A stretch of 64,000 bases of DNA, taken from Virgibacillus proomii. GTDB taxonomy: Bacteria; Bacillota; Bacilli; Bacillales; Amphibacillaceae. Positions 43,247 to 51,924 of this stretch are shown piece after piece (position 1 is the stretch's first letter; every line of letters begins with the position of its first letter). The stretch covers positions 62,001-126,000 of the forward strand of contig NZ_JAHLNO010000019.1 in the NCBI RefSeq assembly GCF_018916875.1. Reading direction: 5' to 3'. The translations under genes were made by a program, and so were the position numbers. The notes under the pieces were generated by a model. It made no database searches and had not been told where the DNA came from. It saw only the letters and a list, made by a program, of their open reading frames with translations.

Positions 43247-44251
43247 ATGATAAGAAGATTAATACTATTTGGCATTGCTATGGTTTGGTTTACTTTTTTA
43301 TATGCATGTGGATCAGATTCAGCTGAAAGTAAAGATAGTGAACGAAAAACTACTACATTAAAATTAGCTCATTCAGGATCTGAATCTCATCAATATCATA
43401 TCGCAGCAGAAAAGTTCAAAGAATTGGTAGAAGAAAAAAGTAAATCGTTAAAAATTGAGATCCACCCTAATTCAACTCTTGGAAGTGAAGGCGAAGTAAT
43501 TGAACAAGTTATTAGTGGATCAGTAGATATGACCACTGTAGCAGCTGATAGTGCTTTGGCTAACACTGTTCCTGAGATGAATCTGTTTGGAATTCCTTAT
43601 GTTTTTAAAGACGAAAAACATGTTTATAAAGTGCTGGATGGGGAAATAGGAGCTGATTTATTAAAACTAACAGAGGATAAAAATATGAAAGGTCTTGGAT
43701 TTTGGGAAGTTGGCTTTCGTCACATAACAAATGATGAGACAGAGATTAAAAAACCTGAAGATGTTAAGGGACTTAAAATCCGTGTTCAACCTGCACCTGT
43801 ATGGGAAAATCATATGAAGACTTTAGGCGCTAACCCCACTCCAGTTGATTTTAGTGAACTGTTTTCTGCCTTAGATCAAGGGGTTATAAATGGACAGGAA
43901 AACCCTTTAGCTACCATTGATTCTATGAAGTTCTATGAAGTCCAAAAGCATTTAGCTCTAACTGCTCATACATATACACCAGCTGTTGTATTAATGAGTT
44001 TGGAAAAGTGGGATCGTTTAAGTGAAGAGGAACAATCTGTGATTAAGCAAGCGGTAGATGAAACAGCCACTTACCAAAGAGAATACCTGGCTGATAAAGA
44101 AGAAGAGATAAAAAGTAAATTAAAAGAAAATGGTGTAACGATAACAGAACCTGATCGAGAACTGTTTAGGGAAGTAACGATAAAAGTCAAGGATGAAGTT
44201 GCAGACGATACACAAAAAGAGCTGATTAATAGAATAGATAAGGAAAAGTAA
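43247..44251 (+). CDS. TRAP transporter solute-binding protein (DctP type)
   Basis: A 334-residue extracytoplasmic lipoprotein. The N-terminus has a basic start, a hydrophobic core (LILFGIAMVWFTF) and a lipobox LYAC, followed by a Ser/Asp-rich linker. The DctP fold is shown by TLKLAHSGSESHQYH near the start of the mature part, GFWEVGFRHITND and GLKIRVQPAPVWE with the conserved Arg that binds the ligand carboxylate. It captures an organic acid for the membrane subunits. AGGAGAG precedes the ATG. The acid is unknown but should be a substrate of the DUF2848/amidase pair. Confidence 0.9.
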   Translation: MIRRLILFGIAMVWFTFLYACGSDSAESKDSERKTTTLKLAHSGSESHQYHIAAEKFKELVEEKSKSLKIEIHPNSTLGSEGEVIEQVISGSVDMTTVAADSALANTVPEMNLFGIPYVFKDEKHVYKVLDGEIGADLLKLTEDKNMKGLGFWEVGFRHITNDETEIKKPEDVKGLKIRVQPAPVWENHMKTLGANPTPVDFSELFSALDQGVINGQENPLATIDSMKFYEVQKHLALTAHTYTPAVVLMSLEKWDRLSEEEQSVIKQAVDETATYQREYLADKEEEIKSKLKENGVTITEPDRELFREVTIKVKDEVADDTQKELINRIDKEK

Positions 44252-44312
44252 TAATTTAGGGTCCCATAAGGATATCTGGCTTATGGGACAAATAATATAA
44301 AGAGGTGAAAAT

Positions 44313-44777
44313 ATGACGTTATTCTTCAAAAAAGTAGAACATTTATTTACAAAGCTTTTGGAATTTATTATAACAGCTTCTTTATCTATAACAGTCTTAT
44401 TAACTTTGTTGCAAGTTATTTATCGATATATTTTGCAACAACCTCTTCCTTGGTCTCAAGAAGCATTAATGATTAGTTTTGTATATAGCGTATTATTTGG
44501 TGCGGCAATCGCCATTAAAAACAATGAACACTTGACTGTAGATTTGTTTGAAAATCTCTCGAAACCATTAACTTTATTTCTAGATTTTTTACAATTTTTA
44601 GTTGTTGGAATGGTCATTATTGTACTAATGTATTATGGATACATACTTGTAATGGAGAACCTTCAATCCGGACAGACATTTGCTTCATTGCCAATAAAAA
44701 AAGCCTATGTTTACTTAGCTATACCAATAAGTGCTTTCTTTATGCTATTTTTCCATATTAAGAAGGTGTTTTCATGA
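44313..44777 (+). CDS. TRAP transporter small permease (DctQ type)
   Basis: A 154-residue membrane protein with four hydrophobic segments (about 18-38, 50-70, 87-110 and 128-148). The DctQ signature is visible as YRYILQQPLPWSQEA (near 33-47) and FGAAIAIKNNEHLTVD (near 59-74). It bridges the binding protein and the large permease. AGAGGTG precedes the ATG and the stop overlaps the next start (ATGA). Confidence 0.9.
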   Translation: MTLFFKKVEHLFTKLLEFIITASLSITVLLTLLQVIYRYILQQPLPWSQEALMISFVYSVLFGAAIAIKNNEHLTVDLFENLSKPLTLFLDFLQFLVVGMVIIVLMYYGYILVMENLQSGQTFASLPIKKAYVYLAIPISAFFMLFFHIKKVFS

Positions 44778-46051
44778 TTTGGCTCGTTATCGTATTGTTT
44801 TTGTTGATTATATTAAGAATCCCCATTGCATTTAGTTTAGGATTTGTGTCAATATTAGGTATTTTACTAATATCTCCTAGTTTATTAATCAATGTACCGA
44901 GACATATTTTTGGAGGAATTGATAATTTTACGCTTGTTGCTGTTCCATTGTTTATTTTAGCAGGAGAAATTATGACAAAAGGTGGTATTTCTAAACGTCT
45001 CATTGATTTCTCCAAAACAATTGTTGGTCCATTACCCGGTGGACTTGCCATGGTAGTTGTTTTAGCAAGTATTTTTTTCTCAGCATTAACAGGAACTGCA
45101 ATTGCTGCTGCAGCGGCAATTGGTGGTATGATGATTCCAGCAATGAATAAAGAAGGGTATGATGTTAGATTTTCTTCAAGTCTAGTAGCAAGTGCAGCTA
45201 CAATCGGACCAATTATTCCACCTAGTATTGTTCTTATATTATACGGTGTAATAGCCAGTGTATCTATAGGTGATTTATTTATTGCAGGGGTAATCCCTGG
45301 CTTACTTATGGGAATTGGGTTGATGGGATATAGTTATTATATTGGTAAGAAAAATGGCTATCGTTCCAGTGATAAAAGAGCTAGTTTTGTAGAAGTAATG
45401 AGTGGGATAAAAGATGCTATTTTAGCTTTAATTATGCCAATTATAATCATTGGAGGTATTGTATCTGGGATTTTTACTGCAACAGAGTCAGGGGTCATAG
45501 CAGTAGTGTATGCTTTAATTATAGGACTGTTTGTCTATAAGGAGATTACAATAAAAGACTTATTACCAATTGTGCTTCATACTGCAAAAACAACTGCAAC
45601 AATTGTTTTTTTAATCGGATCAGCGTCATTATTTATATGGTTTTTATCGTATAATTCAATACCTAATCAACTAATAGAGATGATGGGAGGTATTTCAGAG
45701 AATCCGCTCGTATTGCTATTTATTATTAATGTCATCTTGTTGATTGCCGGTACATTTATCGATACTATTTCGGCAGTATCCATTTTTACACCTTTATTTT
45801 TCCCTTTAGTTTCTGCGGCTGGTATTGATCCGGTTCACTTCGGAATTGTAATGGCTGTCAATTTAACCATTGGTATGGTAACACCACCATTAGGAGTTTG
45901 TTTATTTGTTACATCTTCCATTGCTAAAATAAAGGTCCCTAAAATGTTTACGTATTTAATGCCGCAAATAATAATTTTACTATTCATACTTTTGGTTATT
46001 ACGTATATTCCAGATCTAATCCTGTTTCCTGTAAACCTGTTCCATTCATAG
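44774..46051 (+). CDS. TRAP transporter large permease (DctM type)
   Basis: A 425-residue membrane protein with about twelve hydrophobic segments. Conserved DctM elements include AVPLFILAGEIMTKGGIS, the GTAIAAAAAIGGMMIPAM run and IGPIIPPSIVLILYG. It carries the sodium-coupled transport of the bound acid. Translation is coupled to the small permease by a 4-bp overlap. It is the last gene of the operon; a terminator follows 14 bp later. Confidence 0.92.
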   Translation: MIWLVIVLFLLIILRIPIAFSLGFVSILGILLISPSLLINVPRHIFGGIDNFTLVAVPLFILAGEIMTKGGISKRLIDFSKTIVGPLPGGLAMVVVLASIFFSALTGTAIAAAAAIGGMMIPAMNKEGYDVRFSSSLVASAATIGPIIPPSIVLILYGVIASVSIGDLFIAGVIPGLLMGIGLMGYSYYIGKKNGYRSSDKRASFVEVMSGIKDAILALIMPIIIIGGIVSGIFTATESGVIAVVYALIIGLFVYKEITIKDLLPIVLHTAKTTATIVFLIGSASLFIWFLSYNSIPNQLIEMMGGISENPLVLLFIINVILLIAGTFIDTISAVSIFTPLFFPLVSAAGIDPVHFGIVMAVNLTIGMVTPPLGVCLFVTSSIAKIKVPKMFTYLMPQIIILLFILLVITYIPDLILFPVNLFHS

Positions 46052-46064
46052 AAAATAATTATCT

Positions 46065-46108
46065 AACGCCCAGTTCCTAAGTGTTAAAGGATATGGGCGT
46101 TTTGTTTT
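46065..46108 (+). terminator. Intrinsic terminator of the GntR-TRAP operon
   Basis: AACGCCCA (46065-46072) pairs with TGGGCGTT (46094-46101), followed by TTGTTTTTG. Confidence 0.8.
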
Positions 46109-46114
46109 TGGCTA

Positions 46115-46192
46115 GCATTTCCTTTTTCTCATCAAAAGTTCTCCAAATTTTATACTTCGCTAACCGAGCGCTTCTAGCTGTTGTTCTTTCCA
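46115..46192 (+). repeat. Partial copy of repeat family B
   Basis: Matches the right half of 59884-60036 and 5476-5550 (CCTTTTTCTCATCAAAAGTT, then CTTCGCTAACCGAGCGCTTC). It directly follows a terminator. The rest of the gap to 46409 has no gene. Confidence 0.55.
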
Positions 46193-46409
46193 TGTAAAAA
46201 ATGTAAAAAGAGGTTCATTTGCTGAAAAAATAGCTTTCACGTGTAACTTTCTTGGTACGTTAAGCTGGTCTTTTCGGGAACTTTTTACGTCAAGATTGTA
46301 AGAAACAAAGATAGTTTTCCCGTTAGTATAACTCTCCTAGCTAAGCTGGAACCATACACATTTAATTAAAACATTCAGAAATAACAAATAATAATATCAA
46401 TTTTAAATA

Positions 46410-46475
46410 TTGACAACTTAGGCGAGTACTGATATTATGTGTTATAACGAAAATGAATATAACGTTTTTAAAACG
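46410..46475 (+). promoter_or_regulatory. Sigma-A promoter of the paa locus with operator-like repeats
   Basis: TTGACA (46410-46415) and TATTAT (46433-46438) are 17 bases apart. Just downstream TATAACG occurs twice (46443-46449 and 46458-46464), the second running into CGTTTTTAAAACG (46463-46475). These overlap the expected start of transcription and are candidate operators, possibly for the PaaX homologue at 60367. Confidence 0.7.
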
Positions 46476-46535
46476 GTATGTTAAATATAGTTATATAAAT
46501 GTAGGATCATTGTTTTCTAGGATGGAGGTGAAAAG

Positions 46536-47546
46536 GTGGAAGAAGGAAATATATATGATGTAACGATTATTGGCGGTGGACCTATTGGTTTATTTGCTGC
46601 TTTTTATGGAGGAATGCGGCAAATGAAAGTTAAAATCATTGAAAGTCTGCCACAATTAGGAGGGCAGTTGTCAGCTTTATATCCGGAAAAGTTTATCTAT
46701 GATGTTGCTGCATATCCAAAAGTGAAAGCTCAGGATTTAATTGATCAACTTACCGAACAAGCGATACAATTTAACCCGTCCGTTGTACTTAATCAAACCG
46801 TTGAAAATGTAGTTAAAATAGATAACGGAAACTTTCAGCTCATCACAGATAAGGAAGTGCATTATTCAAGAACCATTCTTATCACAGCAGGTATAGGTGC
46901 TTTTGAACCGCGACGGATTAAATTAGCAAATGCTCAAGCGTATGAAGGAAAGAACTTACATTATTTTGTAAAAGATATCAATCGGTATAAAAAGAAAGAT
47001 GTTTGTATATTAGGAGGAGGAGATTCTGCTGTAGATTGGGCAATGATGCTAGAACCAATCGCCAAGAGTGTAAAAGTAATTCACCGTAGAGAACAGTTTC
47101 GGGCGCATGAACATAGTGTAGCGGAACTTCTTGCCTCTAGTGCTGAAGTTTTGACGCCATATCAGTTGGAGGAAATTTTAGGAGATGAACAAGTTGAGGA
47201 AATCATTATTATACACAATCAAACTGGAAAAAGTTTAAAAATTCCACTAGAAGAATTAATCGTAAACTATGGTTTTGTATCCTACCTGGGCTCTATTAAG
47301 AATTGGGGGGTGGAATTTAACAAGAATTCAATTATAGTAGACTCTGCAATGAATACCAATATTCAAGGAATTTATGCTGCTGGTGATATTGTAACATTTA
47401 AAGGGAAAGTAAAATTAATTGCAACCGGCTTTAGTGATGCCGCTACTGCAATTGGCAGTGCTAAAACATTTATCGATCCTAAGGCAAGGCTACAGCCGCA
47501 ACATAGTACAACACTTTTTGAAAAATGGGAAAAGATGAAGGTCTGA
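46536..47546 (+). CDS. Ferredoxin-NADP reductase, thioredoxin-reductase-like (YumC type)
   Basis: A 336-residue flavoprotein of the YumC/FNR2 family found in Firmicutes. The FAD motif is IIGGGPIGLFAAFYGGM near the N-terminus, PQLGGQLSALYPEKFIYD is the family signature, the NADPH motif is ILGGGDSAVDWA (near 153), and there is no CxxC redox pair, which separates it from thioredoxin reductase. It transfers electrons from NADPH to ferredoxin. The GTG start follows GGAGGTG. It opens the paa gene string and is followed by a ferredoxin, so it may power the PaaABC oxygenase; no PaaE homologue is present in the window. Confidence 0.9.
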   Translation: MEEGNIYDVTIIGGGPIGLFAAFYGGMRQMKVKIIESLPQLGGQLSALYPEKFIYDVAAYPKVKAQDLIDQLTEQAIQFNPSVVLNQTVENVVKIDNGNFQLITDKEVHYSRTILITAGIGAFEPRRIKLANAQAYEGKNLHYFVKDINRYKKKDVCILGGGDSAVDWAMMLEPIAKSVKVIHRREQFRAHEHSVAELLASSAEVLTPYQLEEILGDEQVEEIIIIHNQTGKSLKIPLEELIVNYGFVSYLGSIKNWGVEFNKNSIIVDSAMNTNIQGIYAAGDIVTFKGKVKLIATGFSDAATAIGSAKTFIDPKARLQPQHSTTLFEKWEKMKV

Positions 47547-47562
47547 CAAAGGAGGAACAAGC

Positions 47563-47781
47563 ATGGCATTTGTAATCACCTCCCCTTGCTTACAAGAAAA
47601 GTCAGCAGAATGTGTAGAAGTCTGCCCGGTTGACGCCATTCATGCTGGAGAAGATATGTACTATATAGATCCTGATTTATGTATTGATTGTGCTGCATGT
47701 GAGGCTGCTTGTCCCGTTCAGGCAATTTACGCAGAAGAAGATGTACCGAAGCATGAGGAGCAGTTTATTATCACACGTTAA
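47563..47781 (+). CDS. Ferredoxin, two-cluster bacterial type
   Basis: A 72-residue ferredoxin. The C-terminal site CIDCAACEAACPV (near 45-57) is a standard [4Fe-4S] motif; the N-terminal site has Cys9, Cys17 (SAEC) and Cys21 (EVCPVD), the spacing of [3Fe-4S] or seven-iron ferredoxins. AAGGAGG precedes the ATG, 17 bp after the reductase stop. It is the likely electron carrier between the reductase and an oxygenase in this locus. Ferredoxins of this size are common; the phenylacetate role is inferred from position. About 190 bp of AT-rich DNA without a gene separates it from paaK. Confidence 0.88.
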   Translation: MAFVITSPCLQEKSAECVEVCPVDAIHAGEDMYYIDPDLCIDCAACEAACPVQAIYAEEDVPKHEEQFIITR

Positions 47782-47973
47782 CAAAGATAGAATTTAACCA
47801 CAGATGTTAACACAGCGTAGTGAAAATTTTAAAGTTTTCAGTATAAGTGCAACTAGTTCATCGCTTACAAAAAGGTTTGGTGCTTAATAACTTTTCTATA
47901 AAAAAAGAGAGTTTTCTGTGCAAAGCTTTTCCATATACAGTCTTAACTAAAATAATAAATGGTAGGTGAGAAA

Positions 47974-49296
47974 ATGATCTTTAACACTAAAATGGAAACG
48001 CTTCCTATGAAAGAAATGGAAGAAATTCAATTAAATAGGTTGCAAGAAACGGTACAGACTGTTTATGAAAAGACACCTTTCTATCGGAAGAAATTAGCTG
48101 AACATAAAGTAAAACCTGAAGATATCCGATCATTAACAGATATTCAACGATTACCGTTTACAGAAAAAAAGGATCTCCGCGATCATTATCCATTTGATTT
48201 ATTTGCTCTACCTGTAAATAAACTAGTAAGAATTCATGCCTCTAGTGGAACAAGTGGAAAACCGACAGTGGTTGGATATACAAGAAATGATTTAGATAAT
48301 TGGTCGGAAATTGTTGCCAGAGCAATTGTTGCTTGTGGAGGTATGCGAGATCAAGTGTTACAAAACACGTTTGGCTACGGTTTATTTACCGGGGGCCTCG
48401 GATTACATTATGGATCAGAGAAGTTAGGGATGGCGACCGTACCGGTTTCCGGAGGTAATACAGAAAGGCAAATACTATTGATTGAAGACTTTGAACCGAC
48501 AGTTATTGTTGGAACACCGTCATATATTTTAAATATTGCTGATAAAATGGAACAATTAGGAAAAAATCCGCGAGCAACTAGTTTGCAATACGGTATTTTT
48601 GGTGCGGAACCGTGGTCAACAGAAATGCGTGAGGAACTGGAACGAAGACTTGGCATTAAGGCGATGGATATCTACGGGCTGAGTGAAGTGATGGGACCGG
48701 GAATTTCTTGCGAGTGTAAAGAAGCGCAGCAAGGACTTCATGTGGCCGATGATCACTTTTATGTAGAGGTGATTCATCCTAAAACTTTAGAACCGGTAGC
48801 AGAAGGAGAAGAAGGGGAGCTTGTATTTACGAGTTTAACGAAAGAAGCCTTTCCAATCATACGTTATCGTACCGGAGACATTGCTTCGATTATTTCAGAA
48901 CCATGTATATGCGGGCGGACGACAAGACGAATGTCAAGGGTAAAAGGAAGAATTGATGATATGCTCATTATTCGTGGTGTAAATGTGTTTCCATCAGAGG
49001 TTGAAAGTGTCTTATTAGAGATAGAAGAGCTTGTGCCGCATTATCAATTGTACCTTTCAAGACAAGGAGCGTTGGATAAAGTAACGTTAAAGGTTGAAAT
49101 AAATGAACAGATTTACCGGAGCCTTGGACAAGATTTACAACACGATCATATTAAAGCGCTTTCTAACAAGATTTCATATCGTTTAAAAAACAAATGTCTA
49201 GTTAGTGTAGATATTCATATTGAGCATCCCGGAGCCATTCCACGATCAAATGGCAAAGCAATTCGTATCGTTCGGGACAAGGTTGCCCAAGTTTAG
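47974..49296 (+). CDS. paaK: Phenylacetate-CoA ligase
   Basis: A 440-residue AMP-forming ligase, the usual PaaK length. It activates phenylacetate with ATP and CoA. Motifs: ASSGTSGKPTVVGYT (P-loop-like, near 90-104), the aromatic-binding DIYGLSEVMGPG (near 232-243), YRTGDIA (near 303) and GRIDDMLIIRGVNVFPSEVE (near 328), where the domain hinge lies. The ATG at 47974 follows AGGTGAG; the ATG 15 bases earlier overlaps this site. The gene leads into paaA after 42 bp. Confidence 0.95.
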   Translation: MIFNTKMETLPMKEMEEIQLNRLQETVQTVYEKTPFYRKKLAEHKVKPEDIRSLTDIQRLPFTEKKDLRDHYPFDLFALPVNKLVRIHASSGTSGKPTVVGYTRNDLDNWSEIVARAIVACGGMRDQVLQNTFGYGLFTGGLGLHYGSEKLGMATVPVSGGNTERQILLIEDFEPTVIVGTPSYILNIADKMEQLGKNPRATSLQYGIFGAEPWSTEMREELERRLGIKAMDIYGLSEVMGPGISCECKEAQQGLHVADDHFYVEVIHPKTLEPVAEGEEGELVFTSLTKEAFPIIRYRTGDIASIISEPCICGRTTRRMSRVKGRIDDMLIIRGVNVFPSEVESVLLEIEELVPHYQLYLSRQGALDKVTLKVEINEQIYRSLGQDLQHDHIKALSNKISYRLKNKCLVSVDIHIEHPGAIPRSNGKAIRIVRDKVAQV

Positions 49297-49338
49297 TGTT
49301 TGATTGATTATTGAATTACATGAAAGGAAATGAATCTA

Positions 49339-50316
49339 ATGCAGATGTCATTTACTCAATTGACAGAGAAAGAAAAATACGATCATTTTATGGAGCGTAT
49401 TGAAAACAATGAGAAAATTGAAGCTAGTGACTGGATGCCAGAGGATTATAGAAAAGCGTTAATTCGTTTAATTTCTATGCACGGTGTTAGCGAAATTATG
49501 GGAGCACTGCCTGAAAAAGAATGGGTACCTAAGGCGCCAACATTAAAAAGAAAATTAGCGATCATGGCAAAAGTTCAAGATGAAATGGGGCATGGACAGC
49601 TGCTTTTACGGGTGGTAGAAGATTTAATTAAACCATACGGCAAGAACCGAGAGCATATTTTGCATGATTTATTTAGCAAAAAATTAAAATTCCACAATGT
49701 ATTTCATATGCCGGCACCTTCCTGGGGAGATGCTGCAATCATCGCCTGGCTCGTTGATGGTGCTGCAATTTTAACCCAGACGATGATGTTACATACATCT
49801 TATGGTCCGTACGGCAGAGCGTTAAAACGAATTTGTCAGGAAGAATCGTTTCATGCAAAGCATGGAGAAAGTCTCACGCTTGCATTAGCAGCAGGAACCA
49901 AAAAGCAAAAAGAAATGTTGCAAGGGGCGCTTGATCGCTGGTGGGAATCACTACTAACCTTCTTTGGTCCAAAGTCCAAAAAAGAAACAGGACATTCGAA
50001 TGTCGATATTAACCTGAAGTATAAACTTAGAACGAAAACCAATGAACAATTACGTCAAGAGTTTTTGTCAAAATATGTACCAAAGATTGAATTACTTGGG
50101 TTAACAATTCCTGATGAAAACCTGCATTTTAATGAAAACACCCAAGAATGGCATTATACAGAACCTGATTGGCAGAATTTTAAAATAATTGTTTCGGGAA
50201 ATGGACCGGAGTCGGATGCAAGAATAGCGTTGCGAAAAACTTCTTATCAAAACAGTCAATGGGTTCGTGATGCGCTGTGTGTTTATAAAGAAGCTGTCAA
50301 TGAATTTGTTAGTTAA
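49339..50316 (+). CDS. paaA: 1,2-phenylacetyl-CoA epoxidase, catalytic subunit A
   Basis: A 325-residue subunit with the ferritin-like di-iron fold. Carboxylate/histidine iron ligands are seen as DEMGHGQ (near 84-90) and ESFHAKHGE (near 170-180). It forms the oxygenase core that epoxidises the ring of phenylacetyl-CoA with PaaC as structural partner. The start at 49339 has AAAGGA at a suitable distance; the ATG at 49330 is too close to it. Three family A repeats begin one base after the TAA and separate it from paaB. Confidence 0.95.
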   Translation: MQMSFTQLTEKEKYDHFMERIENNEKIEASDWMPEDYRKALIRLISMHGVSEIMGALPEKEWVPKAPTLKRKLAIMAKVQDEMGHGQLLLRVVEDLIKPYGKNREHILHDLFSKKLKFHNVFHMPAPSWGDAAIIAWLVDGAAILTQTMMLHTSYGPYGRALKRICQEESFHAKHGESLTLALAAGTKKQKEMLQGALDRWWESLLTFFGPKSKKETGHSNVDINLKYKLRTKTNEQLRQEFLSKYVPKIELLGLTIPDENLHFNENTQEWHYTEPDWQNFKIIVSGNGPESDARIALRKTSYQNSQWVRDALCVYKEAVNEFVS

Positions 50317-50769
50317 TTTATCCCGCATGTAACTTGCAGTAAGACCTCCACTTCCATGCTACGAGGAAAAACCTAAGGAGGTTAGTTGGGAGGATCTAAC
50401 TGCAAGTAAAAGCCCGATTGGTTCATCTAACATTTCTTGGGAAAAGCATTCCAAGAAATGAAGATTCACTTTATCCCGCATGTAAGGTGCCGTAAGCTTT
50501 CCCCATCAAGGGTTGAGAGAATACGTGAGAAGTATGAGCTGGAAAAACGGCACCTAAATGCCCGATTCGTTCAACTAACATTCCGTGTAAAAAGCGTTCA
50601 CGGAATGAAGATTCACTTTATCCCGCATGTAAGGTGCCGTAATCCTCCCGCTTTAAGCACCTGAGCTGGTACAAAAAGGTCTAAGCGGTAGAAAACGGCA
50701 CCTAAATGCCCGATTCGTTCAACTAACATTCCGTGTAAAAAGCGTTCACGGAATGAAGTTTCACTTTAT
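50317..50769 (+). repeat. Array of three TTTAT repeats (family A) between paaA and paaB
   Basis: Copies at 50317-50474, 50470-50621 and 50617-50769 share their TTTAT junctions. Copy one has left stem ACTTGCAGT / ACTGCAAGT and right stem CATTTCTTGG / CCAAGAAATG; copies two and three have AGGTGCCGT / ACGGCACCT and CATTCCGTG / CACGGAATG. The array begins directly at the paaA stop and ends 16 bp before the paaB start; it lies inside what is otherwise one operon. Confidence 0.95.
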
Positions 50770-50785
50770 GAATGGAGGTACAGCA

Positions 50786-51103
50786 ATGAGTGATGACATA
50801 TTTTATGAAGAATACGAGGTTTTTAGCAGAAAAAGAGATGGGTTGGCACTGGAACACCGATTTAGTTTAACGGCACCAAATAAAGAGATGGCTTATCTGT
50901 TAGCTAAAGAGAATTTTTTTCGCAGGGAACCGATAAAGGAGCTATGGGTCGTTAAGCGGAAAGATATTAGAATGATGAATCAAGAAGAGCGGGAAGCATT
51001 CAAGCTCTTAGATAATAAAGCATATCGAGAAACAAGAGGCTATACAGATTTGCCAAAAAAGTGGAAGGAATTCAAAAAAGAACCTCAAATAGAGGAGGCA
51101 TAG
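50786..51103 (+). CDS. paaB: 1,2-phenylacetyl-CoA epoxidase, subunit B
   Basis: A 105-residue subunit of the PaaB family, the small protein that joins the PaaAC heterodimers. YEEYEVFSRKRDGLALEHRF and AYLLAKENFFRRE are typical, as is the WVVKRKDI segment. The ATG at 50786 follows GGAGGT; a frame opening at 50753 starts inside the repeat and is an artefact. paaC begins 3 bp after its stop. Confidence 0.93.
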   Translation: MSDDIFYEEYEVFSRKRDGLALEHRFSLTAPNKEMAYLLAKENFFRREPIKELWVVKRKDIRMMNQEEREAFKLLDNKAYRETRGYTDLPKKWKEFKKEPQIEEA

Positions 51104-51106
51104 TAT

Positions 51107-51901
51107 ATGAAGCAGCAAGATGATTATTATTTACGTGAATTACTGTATCAATTAGCAGATGATAATTTTATTCTCGCCTATCGCGGATCAGAATGGCTTG
51201 GATTGGCACCGCATATTGAAGAAGATGTTGCCTTTTCTTCCATTAATCAAGATATGATGGGGCATGCGGTAATGTATTACAGCTTACTTGAAGAAATCGG
51301 GTCAGGAAATATGGATGATCTATCTCACTCCAGAAAACCACAGAACTTTCGCAATGCAATTTTACTTGAATTAAAAAATGGTTCAGGTCACTATCTGGAA
51401 AATCCTGATTATGATTGGGCTTTTACCGTCGCTCGGAATTTTCTCTTTAGTGTTTTCAAACAAAATCGTTTGGAAGCACTTACGCAATCAAGCTATGAAC
51501 CACTAAAGCAAACTGCTGTTAAAATTTTATCCGAACATTATTATCATTTCATGCATTGGGAAACTTGGTTTACGCAGTTAATGGCTAGCACCAAGGAAGC
51601 ACGTGAGCGGATGGAACAGGCTATTCTCCGCTGCTGGAAAGAGTTTGCCGGAGTGATTTCACTAGGCATGTACAGTGCGGAACTGAGTAAGCGTAAATTA
51701 ATTACCAGTGAAGCTGATTTGCGAAAGGCATGGCTTGATAGAATTGAAAACGTATTTCAAAAGTTGAAGTTCAGGATAGAAGAACCTCCAGGAATGGAAA
51801 GTGGAAATGGACGTAATGGAGAGCATACGAATGATCTAACGGAGGCATTGAAAGTGTTAAATGAAGTATACGGAGGTGACAAAGAAGCAGTTTCCTGGTA
51901 A
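51107..51901 (+). CDS. paaC: 1,2-phenylacetyl-CoA epoxidase, structural subunit C
   Basis: A 264-residue partner of PaaA with the same helical fold and without a complete set of iron ligands (AFSSINQDMMGHAVMYYSLL near 43-62). DDNFILAYRGSEWLG at the start and HYYHFMHWETW (near 143-153) are typical of PaaC. It supports substrate binding and stabilises PaaA. GGAGG in the end of paaB serves as binding site. Confidence 0.93.
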   Translation: MKQQDDYYLRELLYQLADDNFILAYRGSEWLGLAPHIEEDVAFSSINQDMMGHAVMYYSLLEEIGSGNMDDLSHSRKPQNFRNAILLELKNGSGHYLENPDYDWAFTVARNFLFSVFKQNRLEALTQSSYEPLKQTAVKILSEHYYHFMHWETWFTQLMASTKEARERMEQAILRCWKEFAGVISLGMYSAELSKRKLITSEADLRKAWLDRIENVFQKLKFRIEEPPGMESGNGRNGEHTNDLTEALKVLNEVYGGDKEAVSW

Positions 51902-51924
51902 CAAAGACGAGATGAGGGATGGGT

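Noticed and set aside
50317-50769. Regular direct repeats that could be taken for a CRISPR array
   Set aside because: Units are about 152 bp, overlap by TTTAT, contain no unique spacers and have no cas genes nearby; they are tandem copies of the dispersed repeat.
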